Source: CAVQCJ01 sp963711005 (GTDB lineage Bacteria; Actinomycetota; Actinomycetes; Prado026). Taken from it: a stretch of 64,000 nucleotides of DNA. Location: positions 62,001 to 126,000 of the forward strand of contig CAVQCJ010000002.1 of NCBI GenBank assembly GCA_963711005.1. Reading direction: 5' to 3'. The notes beneath the pieces are model-generated. The model was not told the DNA's origin, ran no database searches, and saw nothing but the letters and a program-made list of their open reading frames with translations. A program made the translations under genes and the position numbers. Below are positions 53,343 through 61,371 of the stretch, piece after piece (within the stretch, counting starts at the first letter, position 1; every line of letters begins with the position of its first letter).

Positions 53343-53663
53343 ATGTCGTTGCCCGTGGTCTCCCCCGCCCTCGAGCTCGAGGCGGTGAGCGCGCTCTTCA
53401 AGGCGCTCGGCTCGCCGCTGCGGCTGGCCGTCGTGACGACTCTCGACGAGCACGGGCCGCTCTGCGTGCACGAGCTCGTCTCGCGGCTCGCCGTCCCCCA
53501 GCCCCTGGTCTCCCAGCACCTGCGGGTGCTGCGCGACGCCGACCTCGTCCGCGGCGTGCGGCGAGGCAAGGAGATCGCGTACGAGATCGCCGACCTGCAT
53601 GTCGCGAACGTCGTGCGCGACGCGATCCGGCACACCGGCGAGACCTCGGGCGGCTCGGCGTGA
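53343..53663 (+). CDS. ArsR/SmtB family metal-responsive repressor
   Basis: This 106-residue winged-helix protein has LFKALGSPLRLAVVTTLDEH, VHELVSRLAVPQPLVSQHLR and VLRDADLVRGVRRGKEIAYE, typical of ArsR/SmtB. The C-terminal helix contains DLHVANVVRDAIRHTGE; its Asp and His residues (DLH, IRH) are typical of the alpha-5 Zn site. It likely represses the CDF exporter that overlaps it by 4 bases. Confidence 0.9.
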   Translation: MSLPVVSPALELEAVSALFKALGSPLRLAVVTTLDEHGPLCVHELVSRLAVPQPLVSQHLRVLRDADLVRGVRRGKEIAYEIADLHVANVVRDAIRHTGETSGGSA

Positions 53664-54589
53664 CCGGCCACGCCCACGGCCCGCCGGTGACCAGCGCCGG
53701 GGCCCGCTACCGCGGCCGCCTGGCAGTCGTGCTGGGCATCACGCTGGGGACGCTGCTGGCCGAGGTGGTCGGGGGGGTGCTGTCCGGGTCGCTGGCGTTG
53801 CTCGCCGACGCCGGCCACCTGCTCACCGACGCCATCGGGACCGGGATCGCGCTGGTCGCGGTGACCGTCGCGAACCGGCCGGCTCCGGCGAAGCGCAGCT
53901 ACGGCAACTTCCGGGCCGAGATCCTCGGCGCGCTGGTCAACGGCGTGCTCCTGCTGGTGGTCTGCGCCGCCGTGCTCGTCGAAGCCGTCCGCCGGCTGGT
54001 CCACCCCGGCGCGGTGTCGGCCGGGCCGGTCATCGTCCTCGGCTTGGTGGCGCTCGTCGCCAACGCCGTCTCGCTGCGGCTCCTGCACGAGGGCCAGGCG
54101 CAGAGCCTGAACGTCCGCGGCGCGTACCTCGAGGTGCTCGGCGACCTGCTCGGGTCGATCGCGGTGATCGTCGGCGGCGTCGTCATCGCCGTCACCGGCT
54201 GGGTGCGGGCGGACGCCGTGGCCTCGCTGGTGATCGCCGCGCTGATCGCGCCGCGGGCGGTGGCGCTGCTGCGCGAGGCGCTGCACGTCCTCGCCGAGGG
54301 CACCCCTCGCGGCGTCGACCTGGCCGAGCTGCGCACCCATCTGGCCGAGGTGCCCGGTGTCGTCGACGTCCACGACCTGCACGTCTGGACGATCACCAGC
54401 GGGATGCCCGTGCTGTCCGCTCACATCGTGGTCGCCGACGACGCCACGGAGGCCGCGGCGGGTTGCGGGGACGGCAGCGTGCTGGACCGGCTGGCCGAGT
54501 GCGTCGGAGACCATTTCGACGTGGAGCACAGCACGTTCCAGATCGAGGCCGCCGGCCACGCGCAGCACGAGACCGCGCACCACGACTGA
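53660..54589 (+). CDS. czcD: CDF family cation (zinc) efflux transporter
   Basis: The protein has 309 residues and six membrane helices. The transport site in helix 2 is LLADAGHLLTDAIGT (HxxxD). The matching helix 5 segment is AYLEVLGDLLGS, where Glu stands in place of the His seen in E. coli ZitB-type proteins. A C-terminal cytoplasmic domain contains VVDVHDLHVWTITSGMP. N-terminal HAHG and C-terminal HAQHETAHHD are His-rich. It exports Zn2+ or a similar ion with protons. GTG overlaps the arsR stop. Confidence 0.9.
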   Translation: MTGHAHGPPVTSAGARYRGRLAVVLGITLGTLLAEVVGGVLSGSLALLADAGHLLTDAIGTGIALVAVTVANRPAPAKRSYGNFRAEILGALVNGVLLLVVCAAVLVEAVRRLVHPGAVSAGPVIVLGLVALVANAVSLRLLHEGQAQSLNVRGAYLEVLGDLLGSIAVIVGGVVIAVTGWVRADAVASLVIAALIAPRAVALLREALHVLAEGTPRGVDLAELRTHLAEVPGVVDVHDLHVWTITSGMPVLSAHIVVADDATEAAAGCGDGSVLDRLAECVGDHFDVEHSTFQIEAAGHAQHETAHHD

Positions 54590-54659
54590 CCGACCGGGAG
54601 CGACGCGGATCACACGGTCCCGGCCGAACCGCGCGGGTACGCGCAGCGTCCCCCAGTAC

Positions 54660-54869
54660 ATGACACGTGCCGACGACGCCGCGGGAGCAGCCGGCTCCGA
54701 CCGCGCCGACCTCGCGGACGACGAGCTCCTCCGCCATCACCTCCTCCACGACCACCGCCGGGTGGCGCACGAGCTCGCCGGACTCCCGCTGGAGTCCGTG
54801 CACGAGCTGGAGCACTTCGACGACACCCTCGGGCTGCTGCGCCTGCGCCACCAGCACGGTGGTCGCTGA
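54660..54869 (+). CDS. His-rich small acidic protein
   Basis: This is a 69-residue open frame with nine His: LADDELLRHHLLHDHRRVAH, then SVHELEHFDD and LRHQHGG. It lies 70 bases after the zinc exporter on the same strand. The composition suggests metal buffering or a helical bundle, though relatives of a DUF family with a DELLRHxxHLH pattern exist in actinomycetes and are not known to bind metal. The ribosome site is weak. Confidence 0.55.
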   Translation: MTRADDAAGAAGSDRADLADDELLRHHLLHDHRRVAHELAGLPLESVHELEHFDDTLGLLRLRHQHGGR

Positions 54870-54892
54870 GGCAACCCGCTCGTCCCCCACGG

Positions 54893-54906
54893 GGGACGTT
54901 GGTCCC
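54893..54906 (+). promoter_or_regulatory. DosR-like box
   Basis: GGGAC-GTTG-GTCCC is a 14-base dyad with exactly the half-sites and spacing of the mycobacterial DosR/DevR consensus GGGAC-N4-GTCCC. It is 36 bases before the next ATG. This is a similarity in sequence only; no DosR-type regulator is present in the window. Confidence 0.5.
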
Positions 54907-54942
54907 TACCTGAGCGGGGGGCCCGCGACGCATCGTGGCCGT

Positions 54943-55161
54943 ATGAGGCACCCGGTGCGGGACGCGATGCGATGGCTCCTCTCGGCCCTGGTCGCCGCCG
55001 GCGCCTCGATCGGCGGCGGCATGCCCGCCGCGGAACCGCAGCCCGACATCTCGCCGACCCCGGCCCGGACACCGCGGCACAGCAGGCAATGGGTCGAGCG
55101 GGAGGCCGCCCGCGGGATCGCCGAGCTCGAACGGTTCCTCGAGCGCGACGCGCACGCCTGA
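54943..55161 (+). CDS. small exported or membrane-anchored protein
   Basis: The protein has 72 residues: MRHPVRDAMRW, a weakly hydrophobic segment (about residues 11-26), then a polar tail ending ERFLERDAHA. It is probably exported or membrane-bound. It is convergent with uppS (4 bases apart) and preceded by the DosR-like box. No family was recognised. Confidence 0.5.
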   Translation: MRHPVRDAMRWLLSALVAAGASIGGGMPAAEPQPDISPTPARTPRHSRQWVEREAARGIAELERFLERDAHA

Positions 55162-55165
55162 CCGG

Positions 55166-55942
55166 CTACCTCGCGACGCCGTAGCGGCGGTCCCGGTTCG
55201 CGTACGTGTCGATCGCCTGCCACAGGTGCCGCCGGTCGAAGTCCGGCCAGAGCACGTCGAGGAAGACGAACTCGGCGTACGCCGACTGCCAGAGCAGGAA
55301 GTTGGAGATGCGCTGCTCTCCCGACGAACGGACGAACAGGTCCACGTCCGGCATGTCGGGCTCGTCGAGGAAGCGCGCGAAGACCTTCTCGTCGACCTTG
55401 TCGGGGTTCAGCCGGCCGTCCCTGGCCGCGCGCGCCAGGGCGGCCGCCGCGTCGGCGATCTCGGCGCGCCCGCCGTAGTTCACGCACATCGTCAACGTGA
55501 GCACGTCGTTGTCGCGGGTGAGCTCCTCGGCGACCTCCAGCTCGTCGATGACGCTCTTCCACAGCCGTGGGCGACGGCCGGCCCAGCGCACCCGGACGCC
55601 CATCGCGTGCATCTCGTCGCGCCGGCGCCGGATCACGTCGCGGTTGAAGCCCATGAGGAAGCGGACCTCGTCCGGCGAGCGCCGCCAGTTCTCGGTGGAG
55701 AAGGCGTACGCGGACAGCCATCGGACGCCGGACTCGATCGCGCCCTCGACGACGTCGAACAGGGCCGCCTCGCCGGCGGTATGGCCGGCCGTTCGGGGCA
55801 GGCCGCGCTGGTTGGCCCACCGCCCGTTGCCGTCCATGACCACGGCGACGTGCCGCGGGACCTGGTCGGCGGCGATCTGCGGCGGCCGGGCGCCGCTCGG
55901 GTGCGGGCTCGGCGGACGGACGGCGCCTCGGCGCGGGCTCAC
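55166..55942 (-). CDS. uppS: isoprenyl transferase (undecaprenyl/decaprenyl diphosphate synthase family)
   Basis: This is a 258-residue cis-prenyltransferase. The catalytic HVAVVMDGNGRWA with its Asp starts at about residue 31, followed by HTAGEAALFDVV, SAYAFSTENWRR, VNYGGRAEI and the C-terminal DLFVRSSGEQRISNFLLWQS. It makes long-chain polyprenyl diphosphate, the lipid carrier for peptidoglycan and for the decaprenyl-phosphoryl-arabinose pathway. GTG at 55942 lies 5 bases after the recO stop. Confidence 0.93.
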   Translation of the reverse strand: MSPRRGAVRPPSPHPSGARPPQIAADQVPRHVAVVMDGNGRWANQRGLPRTAGHTAGEAALFDVVEGAIESGVRWLSAYAFSTENWRRSPDEVRFLMGFNRDVIRRRRDEMHAMGVRVRWAGRRPRLWKSVIDELEVAEELTRDNDVLTLTMCVNYGGRAEIADAAAALARAARDGRLNPDKVDEKVFARFLDEPDMPDVDLFVRSSGEQRISNFLLWQSAYAEFVFLDVLWPDFDRRHLWQAIDTYANRDRRYGVAR

Positions 55943-55947
55943 CGGCC

Positions 55948-56688
55948 TCAGCCGGCCCAGTCGCGCTCGACGAACGGCAGCGAGCGGAGCCCACGCTCCA
56001 GGTGCCACTGCAGGTAGGCGGAGACGAGCCCGGTCCCCTCGCGGCGGTTGCGCGGCTCGGCGGCCTCCGCGACCGCCCAGTCGCCGCTGAGCAGCGCAGC
56101 GAGCAGCGTCAGGGTCGCCAGGTCGGGCGCGGCCGAACCGGGCGTGCGGCAGTCCGGGCACACCGACCCGCCGCCGGAGATGGCGAAGGCCCGGTGCGGT
56201 CCTTCGGCACCGCATCGCGCGCAGGCGTCGAAGGACGGCGCGTAGCCGGCCACCGCCAGCGAACGGAGCAGGTAGGCGTCCAGGACCAGACCGGGGTCGT
56301 GCTCGCCGGCGGCCAGCGCGCGCAGCCCGCCGACCAGCAGCAGGTACTGCTGGACGGCCGGCTCGTGCTCCTCGGCGGTGAGCCGTTCGGCCGTCTCGAG
56401 CATCGCGGTGCCGGCGGTGTAGCGGCCGTAGTCGCCGGCCATGCCGGCCCCGAACGAGGTGAGCGTCTCGGCCTGGGTGACGACGTCCAGCGACCGGCCG
56501 GCGTACAGCTGGACGTCGACGTGGGTGAACGGCTCGAGCCGGGCGCCGAACTTGGACTTGGTCCGGCGCACCCCCTTGCCGACCGCGCGGACCCGCCCGT
56601 TCTCGCGGGTGAGCAGCGTGATGATGCGGTCGGCCTCGCCGAGCTTCTGGGTGCGCAGGACCACACCCTCGTCCCGGTACAGGTTCAC
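55948..56688 (-). CDS. recO: DNA repair protein RecO
   Basis: The protein has 246 residues. The N-terminal OB fold begins NLYRDEGVVLRTQKLGEADR and continues with ITLLTRENGRVRAVGKGVRR. The C-terminal part has the zinc-ribbon CARCGAEG with CPDC. RecO loads RecA with RecR in gap repair. GTG at 56688 gives the family's standard start. Confidence 0.92.
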   Translation of the reverse strand: MNLYRDEGVVLRTQKLGEADRIITLLTRENGRVRAVGKGVRRTKSKFGARLEPFTHVDVQLYAGRSLDVVTQAETLTSFGAGMAGDYGRYTAGTAMLETAERLTAEEHEPAVQQYLLLVGGLRALAAGEHDPGLVLDAYLLRSLAVAGYAPSFDACARCGAEGPHRAFAISGGGSVCPDCRTPGSAAPDLATLTLLAALLSGDWAVAEAAEPRNRREGTGLVSAYLQWHLERGLRSLPFVERDWAG

Positions 56689-56728
56689 CGCACCATTCTG
56701 TCCCCCACCCCCGACCCCCCACCCCGTT

Positions 56729-56784
56729 GATCTTGAGCGACACACCGGCGACATGCCGACGAGCGGGATGCTCTGCTCAAGATC
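56729..56784. repeat. imperfect long inverted repeat between recO and leuA
   Basis: GATCTTGAGC (56729-56738) is exactly complementary to GCTCAAGATC (56775-56784), with CGTT and CGAC continuing the ends in part. The 36-base loop contains CGGCGACATGCCG. The element lies after leuA and before recO. It may act as a terminator or be a member of a dispersed palindromic repeat family. Confidence 0.65.
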
Positions 56785-56802
56785 GACGCGGGCGGGAGCG
56801 GG

Positions 56803-58537
56803 TCAGCGGAGGTCGGCGGCGCGGTTGACGGCGCTCACCACGGCCTTGAGGGAGGCAGTGACGATGTTCGGGTCGATGCCGACGCCCCACAGCACCCGGT
56901 CGCCGACCGCGCACTCGAGGTAGGCCGCGGCCCTGGCGTCGCCGCCGGCCGAGAGCGCGTGCTCGTGGTAGTCCAGCACCCGCACCTCGTGCCCGATCGT
57001 CGCGAGCGCGTCCACGAACGCGGCGATCGGACCGTTGCCGCGACCGTCCAGCTCGCGCCGCTCGCCGTCCACGTACAGGCCGACGTGGAGCACGTCCTGC
57101 TCACCGGCTGCCGACGAGGTGTGCACCGCGTTGAGCTCCAGCGGGCGGGACGGCTGGAGGTACTCGGCCGCGAACGCCTCCCACATCTGCGCCGGCGTGA
57201 CCTCGCCGCCCTCGTCGTCCGTGCGCGCCTGGATCACCTGCGAGAACTCGATCTGGAGCCGCCTCGGCAGCTCGAGGGAGTGCTCGCTCTTCATGATGTA
57301 CGCGACGCCGCCCTTGCCGGACTGGCTGTTGACCCGGATCACGGCCTCGTACGAGCGGCCGACGTCCTTCGGGTCGATCGGCAGGTACGGGACCGCCCAG
57401 GCCAGGTCGGCGACGGTGCGCCCGGACGACTCGGCGTCCGCGGCCATGGCCTCGAACCCCTTCTTGATCGCGTCCTGGTGGGAGCCGGAGAAGGCTGTGT
57501 AGACCAGGTCGCCGCCGTACGGGTGCCGCTCGTGCACCGGCAGCTGGTTGCAGTACTCGACGGTCCGGCGGATCTCGTCGATGTCGGAGAAGTCGATCTG
57601 CGGGTCGATGCCCTGCGAGAACAGGTTCAGCCCAAGCGTCACCAGGTCGACGTTGCCGGTCCGCTCGCCGTTGCCGAACAGCGTGCCCTCGATCCGGTCC
57701 GCGCCGGCCAGGTACCCCAGCTCGGCCGCGGCGACGGCGGTACCGCGGTCGTTGTGCGGGTGCAGCGACAGCAGCACCGACTCGCGGTAGGCCAGTCGCC
57801 GGCTCATCCACTCGATCGAGTCGGCGTAGACGTTGGGCGTCGCCATCTCCACGGTCGCGGGCAGGTTGACGATCGTCCTGCGGTCCGGGCTGGGCTGCCA
57901 CACGTCGTTCACCGCGTCGCACACCTCGAGCGCGTACTCCAGCTCGGTGCCGGTGTACGACTCCGGCGAGTACTCGAACCGTACGTCGGTGCCGGGCAGC
58001 GTGTCGGCCAGCTTGCGGCACAGCTTGGCCGCGTCGACGGCCATGGCCTTGATGCCGTCCTTGTCCATCCCGAACACCACCCGGCGCTGCAGGGTGGACG
58101 TCGAGTTGTACAGGTGCACGACGGCGTTGTGCGCGCCGCGGATCGACTCGTACGTCCGCTCGATCAGCTCCGCGCGGGCCTGGGTCAGCACCTGGATGGT
58201 CACGTCGTCCGGGACGAGGTCCTGCTCGACCAGCTCGCGGACGAAGTCGAAGTCGGTCTGCGACGCGGACGGGAAGCCGACCTCGATCTCCTTGTAGCCC
58301 ATGCGGACGAGCAGGTCGAACATCGTGCGCTTGCGGGCCGGGGTCATCGGGTCGATCAGCGCCTGGTTGCCGTCGCGCAGGTCGACGCTGCACCACAGGG
58401 GCGCGCGGGTGGCGGTGCGCTCGGGCCAGGTGCGGTCGTGCAGGCCGATCGGCGCGAACGGGACGTAGCGGTGGATCGGCATCGTGCTGGGATGCTGCGG
58501 GATGGCCGTGGGTGGTCTCGGCCGAGTCGTTGCTCAT
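56803..58537 (-). CDS. leuA: 2-isopropylmalate synthase (apparent frameshift near start)
   Basis: LeuA condenses acetyl-CoA with 2-ketoisovalerate in leucine synthesis. The main frame (from ATG 58482, 559 residues) has LWCSVDLRDGNQALIDPM, YKEIEVGFPSASQTDFDFV, LSLHPHNDRGTAVAAAELG and the Gly-rich GNGERTGNVDL. The C-terminal regulatory domain contains ELDGRGNGPIAAFVDAL. An ATG at 58537 with GAGGAG upstream encodes MSNDSAETTHGHPAASQH, which joins the main frame if one base near 58483 is removed, giving about 577 residues. The 58482 ATG has no ribosome site. Confidence 0.92.
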
Positions 58538-58579
58538 GACGGGGGGCTCCTCGGGATCGCGGGTCCTGGTAGCCGGCTG

Positions 58580-58597
58580 GACGACGCGCACGTCGTC
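58580..58597 (-). promoter_or_regulatory. leuA leader hairpin (attenuator candidate)
   Basis: On the minus strand GACGACG-TGCG-CGTCGTC is a perfect 7-pair stem, placed between the leader peptide and leuA. A second hairpin centred on the leader stop codon (GCCTC-TTA-GAGGC, 58618-58630), and an AGCCGGC/GCCGGCT pair, could be exclusive alternatives. This layout suits transcription attenuation coupled to leader translation, but no T-run follows. Confidence 0.55.
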
Positions 58598-58622
58598 ACT
58601 CCGCGACGAGGGAGCCGGCCTC

Positions 58623-58667
58623 TTAGAGGCTCTCGCCGCGGCGGCTAAGAAGGAGCAGTCCGCGCAT
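58623..58667 (-). CDS. leuL: leucine leader peptide
   Basis: A 14-codon open frame encodes MRGLLLLSRRGESL with four consecutive Leu codons CTG CTC CTT CTT (58647-58658); CTT is rare in this GC-rich DNA. It lies 86 bases ahead of the leuA start and has a hairpin just after. Ribosome stalling at these codons when Leu-tRNA is scarce would favour leuA transcription. Confidence 0.75.
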   Translation of the reverse strand: MRGLLLLSRRGESL

Positions 58668-58687
58668 GGTCCGGCAAGCGTAGCCCA

Positions 58688-59615
58688 TCAGAATCCCAGG
58701 CGGCGCAGCGCCTTCGGGTCGGACTGCCAGTCCTTCGCCACCCGGACGTGCAGGTCCAGGAACACCGGCGTGCCCGAGCAGGCGCTCGATCTGGCCGCGG
58801 GCCTTGGTCCCGACGTCCCGGAGCCGCTCCCCGCCACGCCCGATGACGATCGCCTTCTGGCTGGGCCGCTCCACGTACAGCTCGACCCGGACGTCCAGCA
58901 GCGGGCGGTCGGCCGGTCGGCCCTCGCGCGGGGTCATCTCCTCGACGACCACGGCCAGCGAGTGCGGCAGCTCGTCCCGGACGCCCTCCAGGACGGCCTC
59001 GCGGACCAGCTCGGCGACCATGACCGCCTCGGGCTCGTCGGTCAGCTCGCCGCCCGGGTACAGCTCGGGCCCGGGGGGCATCAGCGCGACCAGCAGGTCG
59101 GCCAGCAGCGCCACCTGGTCCCCGGACTTCGCCGAAACGGGCACCACCTCGGCGAAGTCGGTCAGCGCCGAAACGGCCATCAGCTGCTCGGCGAGCTGGT
59201 CGCGGCCGACCAGGTCGGTCTTGGTCACGACCGCGACCTTCGGGGTACGCCGGACGTCGGCCAGCTCGTGCGCGATGAACCGGTCCCCCGGCCCCACCTT
59301 CTGGTCGGCGGGGACGCAGAAGCCGATCACGTCCACCTCGGTCAGCGTCTCGCGCACGACGTCGTTGAGGCGCCGGCCGAGCAGGGTTCGCGGCCGGTGC
59401 AGCCCGGGGGTGTCGACCAGGACCAGCTGCGCGTCCGGGCGGTTCACGATGCCGCGGATCGTGTGCCGGGTCGTCTGCGGCCGGGACGAGGTGATCGCGA
59501 CCTTCTCGCCGACCAGTGCGTTCGTCAGCGTCGACTTCCCCACGTTGGGGCGGCCGACGAAACAGGCGAACCCGGAGCGGAACTCGGGGTCAGGACCGGG
59601 CTCGCGACCAGGCAT
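58688..59615 (-). CDS. era: GTPase Era (apparent 1-base frameshift near 3' end)
   Basis: Era is a GTPase for 16S rRNA and 30S assembly. It has G1 VGRPNVGKSTLTNAL, G3 LVDTPGLHRP, G4 VVTKTDLV and the KH domain with IVIGRGGERLRDVGTKARGQ. The frame breaks after ERLLG: removing one base from the CCC run at 58773-58775 gives the normal end TPVFLDLHVRVAKDWQSDPK, then ALRRLGF and stop at 58688. As read, the protein would instead run on to 58623. Corrected length is 308 residues. Confidence 0.92.
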
Positions 59616-59629
59616 CGTGCCGCCGGCCC

Positions 59630-60001
59630 TCAGGCCGAGACCGTGCTGCGGACGGCGCCGTCCGGCCCGGCGACCAGGATCGGCGTGCCGGGACCGCCGA
59701 GGTCGCGCACCGCGGCGACGTCGGCCGCGGTCGGCACGGCCGTGTCGCCCGGGTCGGCGACCACGGCGGCGGCCTCCAGCGAGCGGGCGCCGCTGGACGC
59801 GGCCATGACGACGGCCGCGCGCAGCGCCGACAGCTCGAGGCTGGGCAGGCTGACAGCCGCCGCCGTGTAGGTGCGCCCGGTGTCGTCGCGCACTGCGGCG
59901 CCCTCGGAGGAGCCGGCCCTGGCTCGGCTGGACCTGGCGAGGGTGACCAGCTTGGCGTCCTCGGGGTCGAGCCCGCCCGTGGCCATGGCGGCGTCAGCCA
60001 T
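59630..60001 (-). CDS. cytidine deaminase-like protein (catalytic motifs absent)
   Basis: The protein has 123 residues. It contains LVTLARSSRARAGSSEGAAV, then RDDTGRTYTAAAVSLPSLEL, the pattern of the cytidine-deaminase fold. The zinc motifs HAE and PCxxC are not present (SLELSALRAAV stands in their place), so it is a non-catalytic relative. This gene between corC and era is usual in actinomycetes. ATG at 60001 overlaps the corC stop by 8 bases. Confidence 0.8.
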   Translation of the reverse strand: MADAAMATGGLDPEDAKLVTLARSSRARAGSSEGAAVRDDTGRTYTAAAVSLPSLELSALRAAVVMAASSGARSLEAAAVVADPGDTAVPTAADVAAVRDLGGPGTPILVAGPDGAVRSTVSA

Positions 60002-61358
60002 CGGCCGCCTCCCGGGAAGCGTCGACGGCGCGCAACGGTCCGGCCGTGTCGGCCGTCCCGGATCCACCGGCGGCCGCGGCCGGCTGCTCCACCCGGTGGA
60101 TGAGCACCGTGCTGATCCGGTTGCGCCGGCCGGCCAGCGACTCGGCCCGCAGCAGCAGCCCGTGGAACTTCGCCTGGGACCCGGCGATCGGCACCGTGCC
60201 CAGCATCGCGGCGAGCAGCCCGCCGACGCTGTCGACGTCCTCGATCTCCTCGTCGGCGACGGTGAGGTCGAAGTGCTCGACCAGGTCGTCCACGTGCAGC
60301 CGGGCGCTGACCCGGACGTCGCCGTCGGGCAGCTCCTCGATCTCCGGGGCGTCGGTGTCGTACTCGTCGGTGATCTCGCCGACGATCTCTTCCAGGATGT
60401 CTTCGATCGTCACCAGCCCGGCGGTCCCGCCGTACTCGTCGACCACGATGACCGCGTGCGTGTGCTGCGCCTGCATCTCCCGAAGCAGCTCGTCAACCGG
60501 CTTGCTGTCCGGCACGAACGTCGCCGGGCGCATCACGTCGCCGACGTGCTCGTTCTGCTCCGCCTCGCGGTACTCGTGGATGCGCCGCACCACGTCCTTG
60601 AGGTAGACGAAACCGACGACGTCGTCGACGCTCGAGCCGACGACCGGGATCCGGGAGAAGCCCGAGCGCAGCGCCAGCGACATCGCCTGCCTCAGCGTCT
60701 TGTCCCGCTCGATCACCACCATGTCCGGGCGGGGAACCATCACCTCGCGGGCGAGGGTGTCGCCGAGCTCGAAGACCGAGTGGATCATCTGCCGCTCGTC
60801 GTCCTCGATGAGCCGGTCACGCTCGGCCAGGTCGACCAGCTCGCGCAGCTCGGCCTCGGACGTGAACGGCCCCTGCCGGAAACCGCGACCCGGGGTCAGC
60901 GCGTTGCCGAGCAGGATCAACAGCCGCGTGATCGGGCCGAGCACTGTGGCGAGCAGCGACACCGGCCCGGCTGCGGCCAGCGCCACCCGCGGCGCGTGCT
61001 GGCGGGCCAGCGTCCGCGGCGCCACCCCTACGAAGACGTACGAGACGACGACCATCGACGCGGTGGCCACGAGCACGGCCGGCCACACCTGCGCGATCCG
61101 CTCCAGGCACACCCTGGCGACGAGCACCGTGGCCAGGACCTCGCAGAAGACCCGGCCGAGCAGGGCGACGTTCAGGTATCGCGCCGGGTCCGCGACGACG
61201 CGGGCCAGCCGCGGTGCCCCGCGCCGGCCCTGCCTGGCAAGCTCCTCGACAGCCGTCCGCGAGACCCTGGCCAGCGCGGTGTCGGCGGCCGCGAAACCCG
61301 CAGCGAGCACCACGAGCACAGCCGCCAGCAGCAGCCACGCCACGTCCTGCCCGGTCAC
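59994..61358 (-). CDS. CNNM/CorC-type membrane protein with CBS domains
   Basis: The protein has 454 residues. An N-terminal DUF21 membrane domain has four helices (about residues 8-140). Two CBS domains follow (VMVPRPDMVVIERDKTLRQA, and PVDELLREMQAQHTHAVIVV with DEYGGTAGLVTIEDILEEIV), and then a CorC_HlyC domain. The family is linked to magnesium efflux or homeostasis. GTG at 61358 lies 13 bases after ybeY. Confidence 0.88.
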   Translation of the reverse strand: MTGQDVAWLLLAAVLVVLAAGFAAADTALARVSRTAVEELARQGRRGAPRLARVVADPARYLNVALLGRVFCEVLATVLVARVCLERIAQVWPAVLVATASMVVVSYVFVGVAPRTLARQHAPRVALAAAGPVSLLATVLGPITRLLILLGNALTPGRGFRQGPFTSEAELRELVDLAERDRLIEDDERQMIHSVFELGDTLAREVMVPRPDMVVIERDKTLRQAMSLALRSGFSRIPVVGSSVDDVVGFVYLKDVVRRIHEYREAEQNEHVGDVMRPATFVPDSKPVDELLREMQAQHTHAVIVVDEYGGTAGLVTIEDILEEIVGEITDEYDTDAPEIEELPDGDVRVSARLHVDDLVEHFDLTVADEEIEDVDSVGGLLAAMLGTVPIAGSQAKFHGLLLRAESLAGRRNRISTVLIHRVEQPAAAAGGSGTADTAGPLRAVDASREAADG

Positions 61359-61371
61359 CGCCCTGGACCCG

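Noticed and set aside
56959..58539. 526-codon plus-strand frame opposite leuA
   Set aside because: Leu/Val/Arg-rich shadow without a ribosome site or domain.
58540..58687. T-box riboswitch upstream of leuA
   Set aside because: No T-box consensus sequence was found; the Leu-rich leader peptide explains the region better.
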